Positions 1 to 7,906 of a stretch of DNA of 18,173 nt are shown in pieces (within the stretch, counting starts at the first letter, position 1; each line of letters begins with the position of its first letter). The position numbers and the translations under genes are program-made. Under the pieces are notes generated by a model. That model was not told where the DNA came from. It worked only from the letters and a program-made list of their open reading frames with translations, and searched no databases. The stretch is from Planctomycetota bacterium. GTDB taxonomy: Bacteria > Planctomycetota > Planctomycetia > Pirellulales > Pirellulaceae. The stretch is taken from the NCBI GenBank assembly GCA_029259935.1, contig JAJDEH010000293.1:1-18173 (forward strand). The letters run 5' to 3'.

Positions 1-1
1 A

Positions 2-829
2 GCTTCAACCGTCCAGGTGAATGACGACGGAACCGCCGGCATCCCGCTGGTGGGTACGGTGAGCTTGGCGGGTCTGCCGTTTCCGCAGGCCGGTTCAGCC
101 GTGCGTCAGGCCAGCATCGAACGGGGCATTTACCGCAATCCCAACGTGTCAGTGCTGTTGAAGGAACGCCAGGCGAATCAAATCACCGTCGTCGGCGAAG
201 TGGAAGAACCGGGTCCCTATGAACTGGCGGTGGCCAACAGCAATTTGCTGGCCGCATTATCCACGGCCGGCGGACTGACGGAAGACGCCAGCACGATCAT
301 CGAAATCAAACATCCCACAACGGTCTTTCGAGGACAGGGTAGTCGTGCGAACGCGGTAGCTTCCTATCCGCCGCCGGAAGACGGGCGCCCACGAAATAGC
401 ACGATACGGCTGGATCTCAAGGAAGCGACGACGCATGACGGCAACTTTCCCCTCATCGACGGCTCGGTCGTGATGGTGATGAAACAAGAGGAACGCTCGA
501 TTCACGTTTCCGGGCTGGTCAATAAACCCGACCGATATGTCCTGCCGAGAGATCGCGACCTGCGTCTGTCGGAGTCGCTGGCCGCCGCCGGCGGGCGGAC
601 TTTACAGATCGCGAACAAGGTCAAGATCATTCGCAAGGGACCCAAGGGCGGGCGACCGATTGTCATCATGGCCTCGGTAAGACAAGCAAAAAACAAACCC
701 GAATCGCACGACCTGCGTTTGGCTCCCGGCGACATCATCAGTGTCGAGGAAACGCCGACGACGTTCATGGTCCAAACGCTGCGCGACTTTGTCCGCTTTG
801 GATTCAGCGCTGGTTCCACTCTATTTTAG
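2..829 (+). CDS. Polysaccharide export protein, Wza-like, SLBB domains (5' partial)
   Basis: The frame is open from base 2, so the gene begins upstream of the window. An internal GTG at 17 is probably just a Val codon. The first ~55 residues (IPLVG...PNVSVLLKE) match the end of a Poly_export domain. Two SLBB-type beta-grasp domains follow: one from about base 182 (ITVVGEVEEPGPYEL, ending in the AAGG-like turn STAGGL), the other from about base 500 (IHVSGLVNKPDRYVL...AAAGG). Proteins of this family form the outer-membrane channel that exports capsular or exopolysaccharide and work with a Wzc-type inner-membrane co-polymerase. Exactly such a gene starts 57 bases downstream, so the two are probably one operon. 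Signal peptide and lipobox, if present, lie outside the window. The family call is firm; the exported polymer cannot be told. Confidence 0.88.
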   Translation, partial: ASTVQVNDDGTAGIPLVGTVSLAGLPFPQAGSAVRQASIERGIYRNPNVSVLLKERQANQITVVGEVEEPGPYELAVANSNLLAALSTAGGLTEDASTIIEIKHPTTVFRGQGSRANAVASYPPPEDGRPRNSTIRLDLKEATTHDGNFPLIDGSVVMVMKQEERSIHVSGLVNKPDRYVLPRDRDLRLSESLAAAGGRTLQIANKVKIIRKGPKGGRPIVIMASVRQAKNKPESHDLRLAPGDIISVEETPTTFMVQTLRDFVRFGFSAGSTLF

Positions 830-886
830 GCAAAGCGGCTGTTGCGACGTCCTTGCGGGGCCGTCGCGCGACTGCCGAGATCTTAC

Positions 887-3244
887 ATGACCGACGAAAC
901 TCCAACCGCGATTTCAGATTCGTCCTTGCGGACCTCGGCCGATACGGTGAGGGGTCTGGTACGATTTCTCCGCGTCCTTCGACTTCGAATTGCGTATGTC
1001 GTCGCGGCCGTCGTCGTGGCGCTGGTGTTTGGCGCGCTCTACTACTTCACCGAGACACCACTCTATCAGGCTAAAGCGCAGTTGCTCGTGACGCAGTCGG
1101 GTCCTGACCCGCTCGGCGGGTCGACGGTGCAGACATCCAACCAGGATCCCCAAATCCCCACATACGAAAAGCTGTTTACCAGTGCCCGAGTACTCGAAGG
1201 AGCACTGAAGCAGTTGCAGAATTCCGCGCCGGAAATGCTCGTGGATTTTCTACCGTACCCAAGGGAAGAGTGGATCGAACAGTTGCGGACGCACCTCTCG
1301 GCACGTTCATTACGCCGCACCAACATCATCGAACTGTCTTATCTCTCTAGAAATCCTCAGGCCGGTGAAGCGGTCGTCAATGCCATCGTGAACTCTTATG
1401 TCGAGTTCATGGAAAAGCATCGCCAGGATGCGGCAGCGGAAGTGCAGAAGATCTTGTCCGGCGAACTGGCCGGCGTCAACACACGGATTGACGATAAGCA
1501 GGAGCAGTACATCGACGTTCGCACCAGGATGGGCGTGCTGGACGTTGGCGAACAATCCAAGTTCTCGCATCCACTGGTGGAACGCGCTATCCAATTGAAC
1601 GCGACCCTCGTCGACGTGCAAAAAGAGCGGATCAGCTTGGAAGCGGCCCAAGCCGCGATCCAATCGGCAATTAGCAACGGCGGCGATCTACGACAGCATC
1701 TCACGTTGCTCGAACCCGTCACCGGGAAGGACGTCATTGCCACTTTGCTGGGAGTGCATCCGCAGGCGACGGAGAATTTGAACCTTGTTGAGCAACAACT
1801 GATCAAGGACCGGGCCGAATTGGATTCGCTCGATCAACACTTGGGGCCCCGGCATCCACAAGTCCTCAGGTTGCGGAGGCAGGCCGCTGCGAGACAGCAT
1901 TTTCTCGACAATTATCATTCGATCGTCTACCAGCGGTTGGCAAGCATCAGCAACGAGCGGCTGGAGCCGATGCTGACTTCCATGGTTCAGGAGAAACTTG
2001 CCATAGCCCGCACGCAAGAGTATCGACTCGCGGACCAGTTTCGAGTGGCGGAGGGCGAGGCTATTCAGTTGAACAATCAGATGGCCAAGTTGGTGATTGT
2101 CGAAAGCGAATTGGATCGGCTGGATCAATACCACAAGATGTTGCTGAATCGCCTGGAAATGCTCGATATGCAGGACAGTACCCGGTTGAGCATCGACATT
2201 GTGACCGATTCCATCGCCAGCAAACAACCCGTCTCGCCCCGACTGTCGCTTACAATTCTCATGTGCCTAACAGCCGGACTAGGCATCGGCGTGGGCGTGG
2301 TCTATGTCATGGACACGCTGGACGATCGATTCCAGTCGCCGGAAGAACTGAGCGAACAAGTTGGCGTTCCGGTGCTGGCCTTGGTTCGCAACTTGCCGGC
2401 AACCTCGGAGACGGGTGTCGACGCGATTCAGGTTCATGTCGCGCCCGAAGCGGTGGAAAGTGAATCGTTCCGAACACTGCGGACAACTCTCGCGTTTTCG
2501 GGACACGAGAGCGAACGCCTGGCGGTCACCAGCACCGAGCCCAGTGACGGAAAGACAACCGTGTTGGCCAACCTGGCGGTCTCGTATGCTCAATTCGGCA
2601 AACGCACTTTGCTGATTGACGCCGACATGCGAAAGCCGGGGCTTTCAAGGTTGTTCAACATGCGTGGGCTGCCCGGCCTTTCCGATGCGCTGCGTGCCGA
2701 TGGAGAAATTGGAGACGATCTTCGCCCGCGAATACAAGGCACGGGAATTGAGAACCTGGAACTGTTGCCGTGCGGTCCCAAGCCGTCTGATCCCGCCGAA
2801 CTGCTCAGCGGGCCGCGACTGGCGGAGATTATCGCCTGGGCCGAAACCAACTACGACCAAATCCTGATCGACTGTCCACCCTCGCTTGCCGCCAGCGATG
2901 CGATGATCATCGGGCGCTTGACCGACGGCGTGGTGTTGGTCGTTCAACCCGATAAGAACCATCGCCGCAAGGTCTTTCGTGCCGTGGAAGGACTGCGGAC
3001 CATGAAGCTCAACATTTTCGGGATCGTGGCCAATCGCATCGGCGACGAAAAGAACGGCTACTACGGTTACGGGTACGGATATGGGTACGGATATGGCGAC
3101 GGATACGGCCTCGATGACGAAAGCGACGACGAAAGCAACGGTGAGATCGATAATGAGAGCGATGACGGGGACGATGCGGAACCGCGATTGCTGTCGTATG
3201 AAGACGCAAAAGGGGATGGAATTCAGCGTCGCCGCGCCGCCTAA
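887..3244 (+). CDS. Polysaccharide co-polymerase / BY-kinase, Wzc-like
   Basis: Predicted inner-membrane regulator of polysaccharide chain length with a cytoplasmic tyrosine autokinase domain, 785 residues. ATG 887 was chosen over an in-frame TTG at 842, because residues from MTDETPT read like a normal cytoplasmic N-terminus; no clear Shine-Dalgarno supports either. Order: TM1 about 33-54 with a Wzz domain, a long helical periplasmic region, the GNVR-like motif GPRHPQV at 320-326, and TM2 about 453-476. The kinase follows, with Walker A EPSDGKTT (Lys556), Walker A' LLIDADMRKP (Asp578, Asp580) and Walker B ILIDCPP (Asp662). The C-terminus has eight tyrosines between 725 and 740 in a Tyr-Gly repeat, the expected autophosphorylation cluster, followed by an Asp/Glu/Ser-rich tail. 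It sits between the Wza-like gene and the polymerase, 20 bases before the latter. Fused rather than split kinase layout resembles proteobacterial Wzc. Confidence 0.93.
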   Translation: MTDETPTAISDSSLRTSADTVRGLVRFLRVLRLRIAYVVAAVVVALVFGALYYFTETPLYQAKAQLLVTQSGPDPLGGSTVQTSNQDPQIPTYEKLFTSARVLEGALKQLQNSAPEMLVDFLPYPREEWIEQLRTHLSARSLRRTNIIELSYLSRNPQAGEAVVNAIVNSYVEFMEKHRQDAAAEVQKILSGELAGVNTRIDDKQEQYIDVRTRMGVLDVGEQSKFSHPLVERAIQLNATLVDVQKERISLEAAQAAIQSAISNGGDLRQHLTLLEPVTGKDVIATLLGVHPQATENLNLVEQQLIKDRAELDSLDQHLGPRHPQVLRLRRQAAARQHFLDNYHSIVYQRLASISNERLEPMLTSMVQEKLAIARTQEYRLADQFRVAEGEAIQLNNQMAKLVIVESELDRLDQYHKMLLNRLEMLDMQDSTRLSIDIVTDSIASKQPVSPRLSLTILMCLTAGLGIGVGVVYVMDTLDDRFQSPEELSEQVGVPVLALVRNLPATSETGVDAIQVHVAPEAVESESFRTLRTTLAFSGHESERLAVTSTEPSDGKTTVLANLAVSYAQFGKRTLLIDADMRKPGLSRLFNMRGLPGLSDALRADGEIGDDLRPRIQGTGIENLELLPCGPKPSDPAELLSGPRLAEIIAWAETNYDQILIDCPPSLAASDAMIIGRLTDGVVLVVQPDKNHRRKVFRAVEGLRTMKLNIFGIVANRIGDEKNGYYGYGYGYGYGYGDGYGLDDESDDESNGEIDNESDDGDDAEPRLLSYEDAKGDGIQRRRAA

Positions 3245-3264
3245 CTCGATTCCCTTCAAACACT

Positions 3265-6066
3265 ATGGCAACGTCACTCTCTCGAAATCGCTCTTCGATA
3301 GGCTCAATCTCGCTGCCCGGCATTTCGCTCGACTTGAAATCCGCTCGGCATTTCTTGTTGCAGTTGGTTGACCTAAGTTTGGCCGGTGTTGTTTTCGCGG
3401 TCCCGCTGTTCATGGGCGGCCGCCATCCATTGGGGCGGATGATCTACTTTTCACTGGTATCTCTGGCCGCGACGGCTTGGTGCGCGCGGCAAACCACCAG
3501 CAAGGATGCGCGGTACTCTCGCAGCGGAGCCGAATGGTTGCTGGTGGCGGGCGCGATCTTAATTCTGATGCAATTGGTGCCACTACCGCATGCGTGGATT
3601 CAGGCGATTTCGCCACAAATCAGCGACTTGCTGCCGCTTTGGAATGACGCGAATTCAGACGTGCAACTTGGCACGTGGAGGCAAATTTCCTTGACGCCCC
3701 ACGTCACGCGCGGCGCTCTCGTGATGTACTTGGCTCATGCGATGTTGTTCTTGGTCGTTGTCCAAAGAGTACAATCGCTGCGCGACATCGAGCGAATCTT
3801 GCGGTGGCTCGCCATCGCGGCGGCGGCGGCGGCTGTTCTAGGGCTGGCTCAGTACTTGTTTGGGAACGGCAAGTTTCTGTGGGTCTACCAGGATCCGTTT
3901 CGCGACACATTCAAGGAAGCCAAGGCCTCATTCTCCAACCCCAATCACTTTGCACACTTTTTGGCACTGGGAACCGCGCCGCTGATCTGGTGGCTGACTC
4001 GGCTGCTGCACGCCGGGCTTCAGCGAAGTGCGACGGATGAACGTGCGCCGGGTCAGAACAGGCGACGGCCCAGTGCATCGGGCGGAAACCAATCTCGTCG
4101 TCGCCACCGTCCAGCCAATCGCCATCCATCTTCGAGCCAACACTTCGGCCAAGCCACCACGAGCAATGCAGGACATGTTCAGAAGTTGGCGGTAGGCATT
4201 TCTCTGGGACTCGTGTTGCTGGCGGGAATGTTGAGTTATTCCCGGGGTGGAGCGGTCATCATCGCGGTGGCCTTTCTCACCTGCGTCGGCATCTACGCCT
4301 CCAGATCCCTGCTGTCTCGCAAGACGCTCCTCGTCATCCTGCTCGTGGGTGTCTTCGCGGGTGGCGGACTAGGAATCTATGGCTATCAAGAAATCTCAAC
4401 ACAATTGCGGACCCTGACGACGGGCTCTCTGGATGACTTGGACCACAACGCGAATCGACGCAAGTTGTGGGCCGCCAACCTGACGGCGGCAAAACAGTTT
4501 CTCTGGCTTGGAACAGGCGGCGGCAGCCAGCGTGAGGTCTATCCAATCTACTTTGAACACTTTTCGCCGGTCGAATTCACTCATACTGAAAATGGTTATC
4601 TGCAAACGCTGCTCGAATATGGCATCGCCGGGCTGGCGTTGCTGACGACCGGAATCGCCCTGTGTTTTTTCTGGGGGTGGCGAGCGCTGCGCAAGATCGC
4701 TTCTCCGAGGCATAGCGCCTGCGCGGGTGCAATTATTGCCGGACTCGTCGCCAGTGTGCTGCATTCGGCATTTGATTTCGTTTGGTATGTACCGGCCTGC
4801 ATGGCCATTGCGGCGATCCTTTGCGCCTGCCTGTTTCGCCTGAGCCGTGTAACGGAAGAGAGCCATTCAGCGGCAATGGAAAACGATCCACCTTCGCCGA
4901 AATCGAGCCAGCTATTGGCTAGGCTAGCTTGGCCAACGTTGGCCAGCATGGCCTTGCTGGCGGGCGTGTTCATGGTCGGTTATCAAATTCCAAGTGTATT
5001 TGCAGGGCACTCTTGGGATCGCTACCTGTCGATATCGTTGGCGCTGGACGCCAGCGAGGATCAGGAGAACTTGGAATCCCATGTCAAAGTCATGATGCCT
5101 CTTTTGGCAAAGACGCTAGAACAGGATCCCAACAACAGCCGGGCGCATTTGAGAATGGCCGCCTTTTGCATTCAGCGATTCGAATTTGAGCAAGCCAAGT
5201 CGCCGACGCCAATTCCGTTAAGTCATATTCGCGACGCGGTCGCCGCGTCTGGTTTTTCCTCGGCCGAAGCGGCTGATCGCTGGCTGGACGAGGTGCTAGG
5301 TCAAAATCGGAAATACTTGGATCTCGCTCTTCGGCACGCGGGAACCGCCGCGCGCTTGTGCCCCTTGCATGGCGAAGCCTATACCTATCTCGCCGCGCTG
5401 AGCTTCCTGGACCGCCCCGACGGCTCGGCCCAAAGTTTGCTCATTGACCAGGCTTTGCGCGTTCGGCCGCACGATGCCTCGATTTTGCTGCAGGCTGGTG
5501 CGACCGCCATGGAAGCCGGTGACCGAGACACGGCGATGAAGTACTGGAAACGGGCCTTTCATCATGACCCTCGCTACCAGCAGCAGATCATCGAGCAACT
5601 GGCCCCACGATTGTCGGCCCAATTCTTGCTCGATGAGTTGGAGCCCGACTTGAACGCCCTGATGAGACTCTATCAAACCTACCATCGGATTGAACGTTTC
5701 GCCGACGCGCGCATCATCGCGCCGCACTATCTGCGAGCCCTGCGTCAGCAGGCCAATTCCTACCGCGGCGACAAAGCCGCGATGTATTGGCGCGTGGCGA
5801 ATAACGTCTACCGGTTCCTTGGGGATCGCGAAAATGCGCTGCGGAGCGCGCGGAACGCGGTCAAAATGGCACCCAGCGACATGCAGTCCCGCCAACTGCT
5901 GGCACAAGCTTGCATTGCTAGCGAGGAATATGAAGAAGCTCTGCAACATGTTAAATGGTGCCACATGCGCAAGCCGCACGACGAGTTCATCAACAAGCAG
6001 CTTGATTATCTGCTGCGAACCGCGTCGCGAAGAAAATATGTCGATGCTTCCAACTCAAGCGATTGA
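3265..6066 (+). CDS. O-antigen ligase / Wzy-like polymerase with C-terminal TPR region
   Basis: A multi-spanning membrane protein of 933 residues starting at ATG 3265, 20 bases after the kinase gene. The first ~575 residues carry many hydrophobic segments and the Wzy_C/WaaL signatures: LSYSRGG at 323-329, the GTGGGSQREVYPIY loop, and HTENGYLQTLLEYGIAGL from His440, which holds the usual HxxNxYL-like loop. About residues 259-303 form an unusual Arg/Ser/Pro/Gln-rich low-complexity insert between membrane segments. The last membrane helix is about 555-576, followed by a soluble ~350-residue region with TPR-like units near 720-773 and 854-908. This family joins or polymerises lipid-linked glycans at the outer face of the inner membrane. 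Next to Wza- and Wzc-like genes, polymerase of the exported polysaccharide is the likelier role; ligase activity is not excluded. Confidence 0.85.
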   Translation: MATSLSRNRSSIGSISLPGISLDLKSARHFLLQLVDLSLAGVVFAVPLFMGGRHPLGRMIYFSLVSLAATAWCARQTTSKDARYSRSGAEWLLVAGAILILMQLVPLPHAWIQAISPQISDLLPLWNDANSDVQLGTWRQISLTPHVTRGALVMYLAHAMLFLVVVQRVQSLRDIERILRWLAIAAAAAAVLGLAQYLFGNGKFLWVYQDPFRDTFKEAKASFSNPNHFAHFLALGTAPLIWWLTRLLHAGLQRSATDERAPGQNRRRPSASGGNQSRRRHRPANRHPSSSQHFGQATTSNAGHVQKLAVGISLGLVLLAGMLSYSRGGAVIIAVAFLTCVGIYASRSLLSRKTLLVILLVGVFAGGGLGIYGYQEISTQLRTLTTGSLDDLDHNANRRKLWAANLTAAKQFLWLGTGGGSQREVYPIYFEHFSPVEFTHTENGYLQTLLEYGIAGLALLTTGIALCFFWGWRALRKIASPRHSACAGAIIAGLVASVLHSAFDFVWYVPACMAIAAILCACLFRLSRVTEESHSAAMENDPPSPKSSQLLARLAWPTLASMALLAGVFMVGYQIPSVFAGHSWDRYLSISLALDASEDQENLESHVKVMMPLLAKTLEQDPNNSRAHLRMAAFCIQRFEFEQAKSPTPIPLSHIRDAVAASGFSSAEAADRWLDEVLGQNRKYLDLALRHAGTAARLCPLHGEAYTYLAALSFLDRPDGSAQSLLIDQALRVRPHDASILLQAGATAMEAGDRDTAMKYWKRAFHHDPRYQQQIIEQLAPRLSAQFLLDELEPDLNALMRLYQTYHRIERFADARIIAPHYLRALRQQANSYRGDKAAMYWRVANNVYRFLGDRENALRSARNAVKMAPSDMQSRQLLAQACIASEEYEEALQHVKWCHMRKPHDEFINKQLDYLLRTASRRKYVDASNSSD

Positions 6067-6114
6067 TGGATGCTGCTCTGGCGGCGCGACTTGTAATCAT
6101 GTAGAGTCCCACAC

Positions 6115-6138
6115 CGAAATTCCTAACAGCGAAATTCC
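6115..6138. repeat. Short direct repeat, two 9-base copies
   Basis: CGAAATTCC occurs at 6115-6123 and again at 6130-6138, 15 bases apart, flanked by CACAC on the left and GTGT on the right. It lies in the 89-base gap where the polymerase gene and the zinc-ribbon gene converge. There is no T-run that would make it an obvious terminator. Function unknown; chance is possible. Confidence 0.4.
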
Positions 6139-6155
6139 GTGTAGCAGCCGATTCG

Positions 6156-6446
6156 TTAGAAGGAGAAAGCCAGGGAGATAATGACCGCGAGCATGCCCAG
6201 CAGGCCGAGCACGATCCACCATCGGGGACGCGCGGACCACACACTGACGTCGCTCATGACGAAATTGCCACAGTGGGGACATTGCGGAGCATCGTCGAAA
6301 ATTTCTCTGCCACATTCCGGACATGGAACGACATCAATGTCACCGAATTCAGAATCATCATCGTTGTCGTTATCATCATCGTCATCGTCGGCCGGATCCC
6401 AATCGTGAGAGTGAGCCCACTCCGAGTCGTATTCGTCTTCGATCAT
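6156..6446 (-). CDS. Small acidic zinc-ribbon membrane protein
   Basis: Protein of 96 residues, ATG start at 6446. Residues 20-31 are an almost pure Asp/Asn run, within an acidic stretch reaching residue 38. A zinc ribbon follows: CPEC (Cys42, Cys45) and CPHC (Cys56, Cys59), spaced as in zinc-ribbon-2 type domains. A single hydrophobic helix occupies about 77-95, preceded by Arg73, Arg75 and two Trp, so by the positive-inside rule the zinc ribbon should face the cytoplasm. No specific function is recognised; similar small zinc-ribbon membrane proteins are common in planctomycete genomes. It diverges from the L,D-transpeptidase gene, and the 109 bases between them must hold both promoters. That the intact CxxC pairs sit in a frame with a terminal membrane helix supports a real gene despite its size. 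Confidence 0.75.
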   Translation of the reverse strand: MIEDEYDSEWAHSHDWDPADDDDDDNDNDDDSEFGDIDVVPCPECGREIFDDAPQCPHCGNFVMSDVSVWSARPRWWIVLGLLGMLAVIISLAFSF

Positions 6447-6542
6447 GATCCATCAAATTGTAAACCGACACTTCGTCGAATAAAACCTCATCCAAAAAAC
6501 ACCGAAACTTGAATTGCGAACCATCGCAGGCAGGCATTCGTC

Positions 6543-6549
6543 AAGGAGG
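6543..6549 (+). promoter_or_regulatory. Shine-Dalgarno site of the L,D-transpeptidase gene
   Basis: AAGGAGG, six bases before GTG 6556, is close to the ideal anti-16S match. It decides the start in favour of GTG 6556 over an in-frame TTG at 6514. Confidence 0.85.
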
Positions 6550-6555
6550 ACGAAA

Positions 6556-7734
6556 GTGAATACGGTGAAAACCGCGGTCGTCGTTATCATTCTAATCGGC
6601 GTACTCTACGGCGTGTATCGTGTGTTAAATATGCCCGAGGATGGCGAAGTGCCGGCAGAACTTGCTTCGCTTTCCCAGATGGCGGCCGATATCAATATTG
6701 GAGTACCGTCGGCACCGCCGATTGACGGAGCGATGACCGACCCCGCGGCCGCGGGGCTTGAGTTCCCACAGCCGACGGCGATTGACTTTCCCCAGGAATT
6801 TGAAGGCCTCGTGCGTCCGCCAGTTCAATCCGAAGCGAATTTAGCAGCGGGATCAAGCACCAAGCAAGGCGTGCCGTCACCCCATAGCGGCCACGATTTT
6901 GGCGGTGCCTTCCAGGGTCAGCCAACCGCTTCAGATCCGCCCACCACGCGAAACGAAGTTCCCTTTAGTTCACCGCCACCGACAGGATTCGCACCCGCTG
7001 GCAACAATGCTCAAGACTTGGGCCCTGGTCAGGATATTGCCCGAGCGGGATTGGAGAAGGCCTTTGACGACGCGCGACAGCTCATTGATGACGGCCGCTT
7101 GTCCGATGCGCTTGCCGAACTCTCTCTATATTATGGCCAACCAGATCTATCGCCCGACGAGCAACAACGATTGCAAAGCTGGCTGGATCCGCTGGCGGGG
7201 AAAGTCATTTACTCGTCGGAACACCGAATTGAAACGTCCTACATTGTAAGTCCTGGCGACAAACTTGAAGAGCTTGCCCAAGAGTATCAAGTTCCTGCTC
7301 AACTGCTGTTCAACATCAATCGTGAAGTGATCAGCGATAGCCGCCTGCTGGTGCCGAGAACCGAACTGAAAGTGCTGCGAGGGCCATTTCAGGCCTTCGT
7401 CGACTTGGACGCCAGCCGCCTGACGCTGTTTCTGGGACGCCTGTATGCGGGACAATTCCAGATCAACGTTGGAGACGAACCGCGTCCGCGAAGTGGCAAG
7501 TACGTCGTCAAGGACAAGCAACCTGGACGCGACTTCTATCCGCGCAACGGCCAAGCGATTCCCGCCGGAAATCCTGACAATCCCTACGGGCGATTTTGGA
7601 TCGACTTGGGAGGTGAGGTCTGCATCCATGCCGCGGGAGGCAGTGTCAACGGCTGCATCGGTTTAAGCCCACAAGATGCCGGGGATGTCTACGGAATCCT
7701 TTCACGAGGTTCGCGCGTCGAGATTCGACGTTAG
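6556..7734 (+). CDS. L,D-transpeptidase, membrane-anchored, LysM + YkuD domains
   Basis: Protein of 392 residues from GTG 6556, which has a near-perfect ribosome site. Residues 4-20 form one membrane anchor (signal-anchor, no cleavage site evident). A Pro/Ser/Gly-rich spacer runs to about 160, and a helical segment with LIDDGRLSDALAEL lies near 165-220. A LysM-like domain (SYIVSPGDKLEELAQEY) occupies about 226-275 and the YkuD catalytic domain about 278-392. Catalytic residues are taken as His358 and Cys367 in IHAAGGSVNGCIGLS. YkuD enzymes use the Cys to make 3-3 peptidoglycan cross-links or attach proteins to peptidoglycan, in the periplasm. The His-Cys spacing is short, and the usual SHGCIR is here VNGCIG, so substrate preference may differ. 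Gene stands alone, divergent from the zinc-ribbon gene. Confidence 0.88.
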   Translation: MNTVKTAVVVIILIGVLYGVYRVLNMPEDGEVPAELASLSQMAADINIGVPSAPPIDGAMTDPAAAGLEFPQPTAIDFPQEFEGLVRPPVQSEANLAAGSSTKQGVPSPHSGHDFGGAFQGQPTASDPPTTRNEVPFSSPPPTGFAPAGNNAQDLGPGQDIARAGLEKAFDDARQLIDDGRLSDALAELSLYYGQPDLSPDEQQRLQSWLDPLAGKVIYSSEHRIETSYIVSPGDKLEELAQEYQVPAQLLFNINREVISDSRLLVPRTELKVLRGPFQAFVDLDASRLTLFLGRLYAGQFQINVGDEPRPRSGKYVVKDKQPGRDFYPRNGQAIPAGNPDNPYGRFWIDLGGEVCIHAAGGSVNGCIGLSPQDAGDVYGILSRGSRVEIRR

Positions 7735-7735
7735 C

Positions 7736-7749
7736 CGCCAAGTTTGGCG
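7736..7749 (+). other. Short inverted repeat after the L,D-transpeptidase stop
   Basis: CGCCAA and TTGGCG are separated by two bases, directly behind the stop codon at 7734. The following AATAATTCC is not a T-run, so a rho-independent terminator is only a weak possibility. Confidence 0.35.
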
Positions 7750-7765
7750 AATAATTCCGCACCTT

Positions 7766-7799
7766 CCGCCCTCCCCCTTGCCACCAAGGGGAATGGCGG
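7766..7799 (+). other. Nested hairpin in the pyrE leader / L,D-transpeptidase trailer
   Basis: Outer arms CCGCC (7766-7770) and GGCGG (7795-7799) enclose inner arms CCCCTT (7774-7779) and AAGGGG (7786-7791) around a six-base loop. The GC-rich stem of 5+6 pairs is stable on paper. No T-run follows, so it is either a rho-type end of the upstream transcript or part of the pyrE leader, about 110 bases before the pyrE start. The rest of the 172-base gap shows nothing convincing. Confidence 0.45.
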
Positions 7800-7906
7800 C
7801 CAATCGCACTGTTTCAGCGAGCTACTATCACGCACCACGCCGAATTGTTATAGATGCGGATTCAGAGTTGACCTAACCTCACGCTCTCTCCGCAGGAAAT
7901 CTTCCC

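Noticed and set aside
842..886. TTG start 15 residues upstream for the Wzc-like gene
   Set aside because: The extra residues are not typical, and ATG 887 is available; not fully excluded.
2645..3259. 204-residue - strand frame over the kinase C-terminus
   Set aside because: Reflects the repeated codons of the Tyr-Gly/acidic tail read backwards; no ribosome site or motif.
6458..6486. Possible promoter TTGTAA-N17-TAAAAC before the L,D-transpeptidase gene
   Set aside because: Only four of six bases match in each box; such matches are common by chance in A/T-rich gaps.
7845..7875. TTATAG or TTGACC as pyrE promoter boxes
   Set aside because: No partner box at proper spacing was found for either.
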